NCBI GenBank assembly: GCA_030145035.1 | Contig: JAQYWL010000029.1 | Location: forward strand, 1 to 7,221 | DNA from: Desulfobacteria bacterium | Lineage (GTDB): Bacteria > Desulfobacterota > Desulfobacteria > Desulfobacterales > C00003060 | Length of the DNA stretch: 7,221 bases | Reading direction: 5' to 3' | Shown: piece after piece, positions 6,146 to 7,221 of the stretch | Layout: every line of letters begins with the position of its first letter | Position numbering within the stretch: position 1 is the first letter of the stretch | Made by a program: the position numbers and the translations under genes | The notes under the pieces: generated by a model | Databases searched by the model: none | The model's input: only the letters and a program-made list of their open reading frames with translations | Told to the model about the DNA's origin: nothing

Positions 6146-7027
6146 TCAGGTAGCGAGCCTTCTCACGCCAACATTGATCTGTTGGATTGCCTCGGTTATC
6201 ACTTCGTCCATGAGGGAGGCAAGCGTCCCCGTAAAGGAGCGACCATCGGTTAGGTCGTTCAGGTCGAGCTTGTGTAAGATTGGAAATGTTTGGGTTCCAA
6301 CTGTGTCCGGATAAAACAGTGCGGACCAAGCCTTCAGGCAACTTGCCACAAGCTTGTTTGAGAGATTCATGATGTGGTATAGAGCGTTGATGGTGAACAA
6401 TTTAAGGAAAAGGCGCTGTTGGGCATGAGCCCTCTTGAGAGCCCTTAAGAGTGAGAGGGGTAAAGTGCTGTTGTTTCCGATCAGATGCCCCAGGTAAAAG
6501 CGAAACAGGCAATCCTGGGTGGGCTGGTCAACATTTATCAGGTGTTCAAGTCGAAAGTCTCTCGGATGCTGACGTGACTGCTGGAGAAGGACCATATCGA
6601 TCAAGGTTTCAAGCTGCCGGTGGGATGCAATCGCGATAGAGCCTTTTTCCCCCCGGGTTGTCGTGTAATGGTCAATAACCCCATGAATGATGTGATCACT
6701 CACTGTGTGGGTTACAATGCCTGCGGCAAAGGCCAACGTTAAGTGCCACACATGAGGGTCGACAGCAATGGCGTCAAAGAAGCTCACGGCTTTTTGATCG
6801 TTTTTGAGAGTTTCTTTCGAGTGAAGGGCGCGAGGGATCTGTACACAGTCTTGGGGAATTCTAGGGAAAGGAATCACATAATAGAAGAAGGCATCCGGGA
6901 TAATTGCGCCCAGGTAAAAGGCGGGGAGATTTTCCTTAATGACCCGGGCCAACAGTTGCTGTCCGGATCCTTTCAGTTTCTTAAGCACATCCCGGGCGAT
7001 TAGAATATGGGTTAGCTCTTTGGGCAT
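6146..7027 (-). CDS. Zinc-dependent phospholipase C-family protein
   Basis: The 293-residue product resembles the bacterial zinc-dependent phospholipase C/S1-P1-like fold (the Zn_dep_PLPC group). The opening MPKELTHILIA with His7 is typical, followed by LGAIIPD with Asp45, the strongly conserved-looking AGIVTHTVSDHIIHGVIDHYT (102-122; His107, Asp111, and His115/His120), and ASHRQLETLIDMVL with His136 and Glu140. These His/Asp residues are the expected metal ligands. No signal peptide is seen, so it is probably cytosolic, and substrate and activity are unproven. Many proteins of this group are annotated only as hypothetical. The ATG start is preceded by GAGGA at very short spacing. A 394-nt repeat-filled gap separates it from the next gene, so it is probably a separate transcription unit. 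The C-terminal half shows no recognisable motif. Confidence 0.78.
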   Translation of the reverse strand: MPKELTHILIARDVLKKLKGSGQQLLARVIKENLPAFYLGAIIPDAFFYYVIPFPRIPQDCVQIPRALHSKETLKNDQKAVSFFDAIAVDPHVWHLTLAFAAGIVTHTVSDHIIHGVIDHYTTTRGEKGSIAIASHRQLETLIDMVLLQQSRQHPRDFRLEHLINVDQPTQDCLFRFYLGHLIGNNSTLPLSLLRALKRAHAQQRLFLKLFTINALYHIMNLSNKLVASCLKAWSALFYPDTVGTQTFPILHKLDLNDLTDGRSFTGTLASLMDEVITEAIQQINVGVRRLAT

Positions 7028-7039
7028 TGGTCCTCAGTT

Positions 7040-7060
7040 ATTGAATATTGAATATTGGGC
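7040..7060. repeat. Short ATTGAAT heptad run upstream of the phospholipase-like gene
   Basis: ATTGAAT occurs twice in tandem (7040-7053), followed by ATTGGGC (7054-7060), giving three 7-bp steps. It lies just upstream of the Shine-Dalgarno of the gene starting at 7027 and may be part of its 5' untranslated region. Confidence 0.55.
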
Positions 7061-7102
7061 ATCCTTCATTTTCGCCATAAAGTAGTTTACACCTATTGAC
7101 CA

Positions 7103-7177
7103 GTGTTCAGGTTTCAGTGTTTAGGTTTCAGGTCTTGCTTTTTCAGTTCCTGACACCTGACACCTGACACCTGACAC
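7103..7177. repeat. Second convergent heptad-repeat array
   Basis: The left arm is GTGTTCA, GGTTTCA, GTGTTTA, GGTTTCA (7103-7130). The right arm is four identical CTGACAC units in register (7150-7177). A 19-nt spacer separates the arms. The units match those of the array at 1342-1482 in type, spacing and head-to-head orientation, so both belong to one repeat family. It lies upstream of the phospholipase-like gene. Bases 7179-7221 hold no supported feature. Confidence 0.85.
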
Positions 7178-7221
7178 CAAAAAGTACGAACAAAAGAATT
7201 TATCTCTTGGCGCCCGCATTC

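Noticed and set aside
7200..7220. Possible C-terminal tail of an upstream minus-strand gene (N-A-G-A-K-R-stop)
   Set aside because: Only six codons before the window edge, which is too short to support. More sequence to the right would decide it.

Overview
The window reads as a chromosomal segment of a Gram-negative bacterium. My best guess is a member of Desulfobacterota (the former Deltaproteobacteria, Desulfobacterales-like). This rests on the protein character (separate SecD and SecF, PurB of the bacterial 430-residue type, a zinc-dependent phospholipase C-like protein) and on intergenic repeat styles that I recall as common in that group. No phylogenetic test was possible, so the taxonomy is inference.

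All six supported genes lie on the minus strand. In transcription order (right to left) they are: a zinc-dependent phospholipase C-family protein (7027-6146); a single-pass membrane protein with a divergent LysM-like C-terminus (5751-4963); adenylosuccinate lyase purB (4832-3540); and the preprotein translocase accessory genes yajC (3488-3162), secD (3157-1553) and secF (1277-201). yajC and secD are separated by only 4 nt and both use TTG starts behind good Shine-Dalgarno sequences. purB is 51 nt upstream of yajC, with a perfect hairpin overlapping its stop codon. YajC, SecD and SecF would act together at SecYEG, using the proton gradient to assist protein export. PurB acts in purine synthesis and has no obvious functional link to them.

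The unusual part of the window is between the genes. Nearly every intergenic gap is filled by structured repeat DNA. There are two convergent arrays of 7-bp units, one separating secD from secF (1342-1482) and one upstream of the phospholipase-like gene (7103-7177). A third inverted array with a different, AT-rich sequence but again largely 7-bp spacing lies downstream of secF (2-170), and a short ATTGAAT heptad run sits at 7040-7060. An 8-bp-spaced palindrome (4908-4941) and a small hairpin lie between the LysM-like gene and purB. The 394-nt gap 5752-6145 holds two elements side by side: a GC-rich nest of palindromes (5779-5910), and a 176-bp element (5935-6110) with terminal inverted repeats, bounded exactly by TAGTTA direct repeats, which looks like a MITE-type non-autonomous mobile element.

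I see no CRISPR array, defence system, RNA gene or intact transposase. The most noteworthy protein feature is a roughly 45-residue hydrophobic insertion in SecF that predicts two extra membrane segments. The most noteworthy DNA feature is the shared heptad periodicity of repeat families that differ in sequence.
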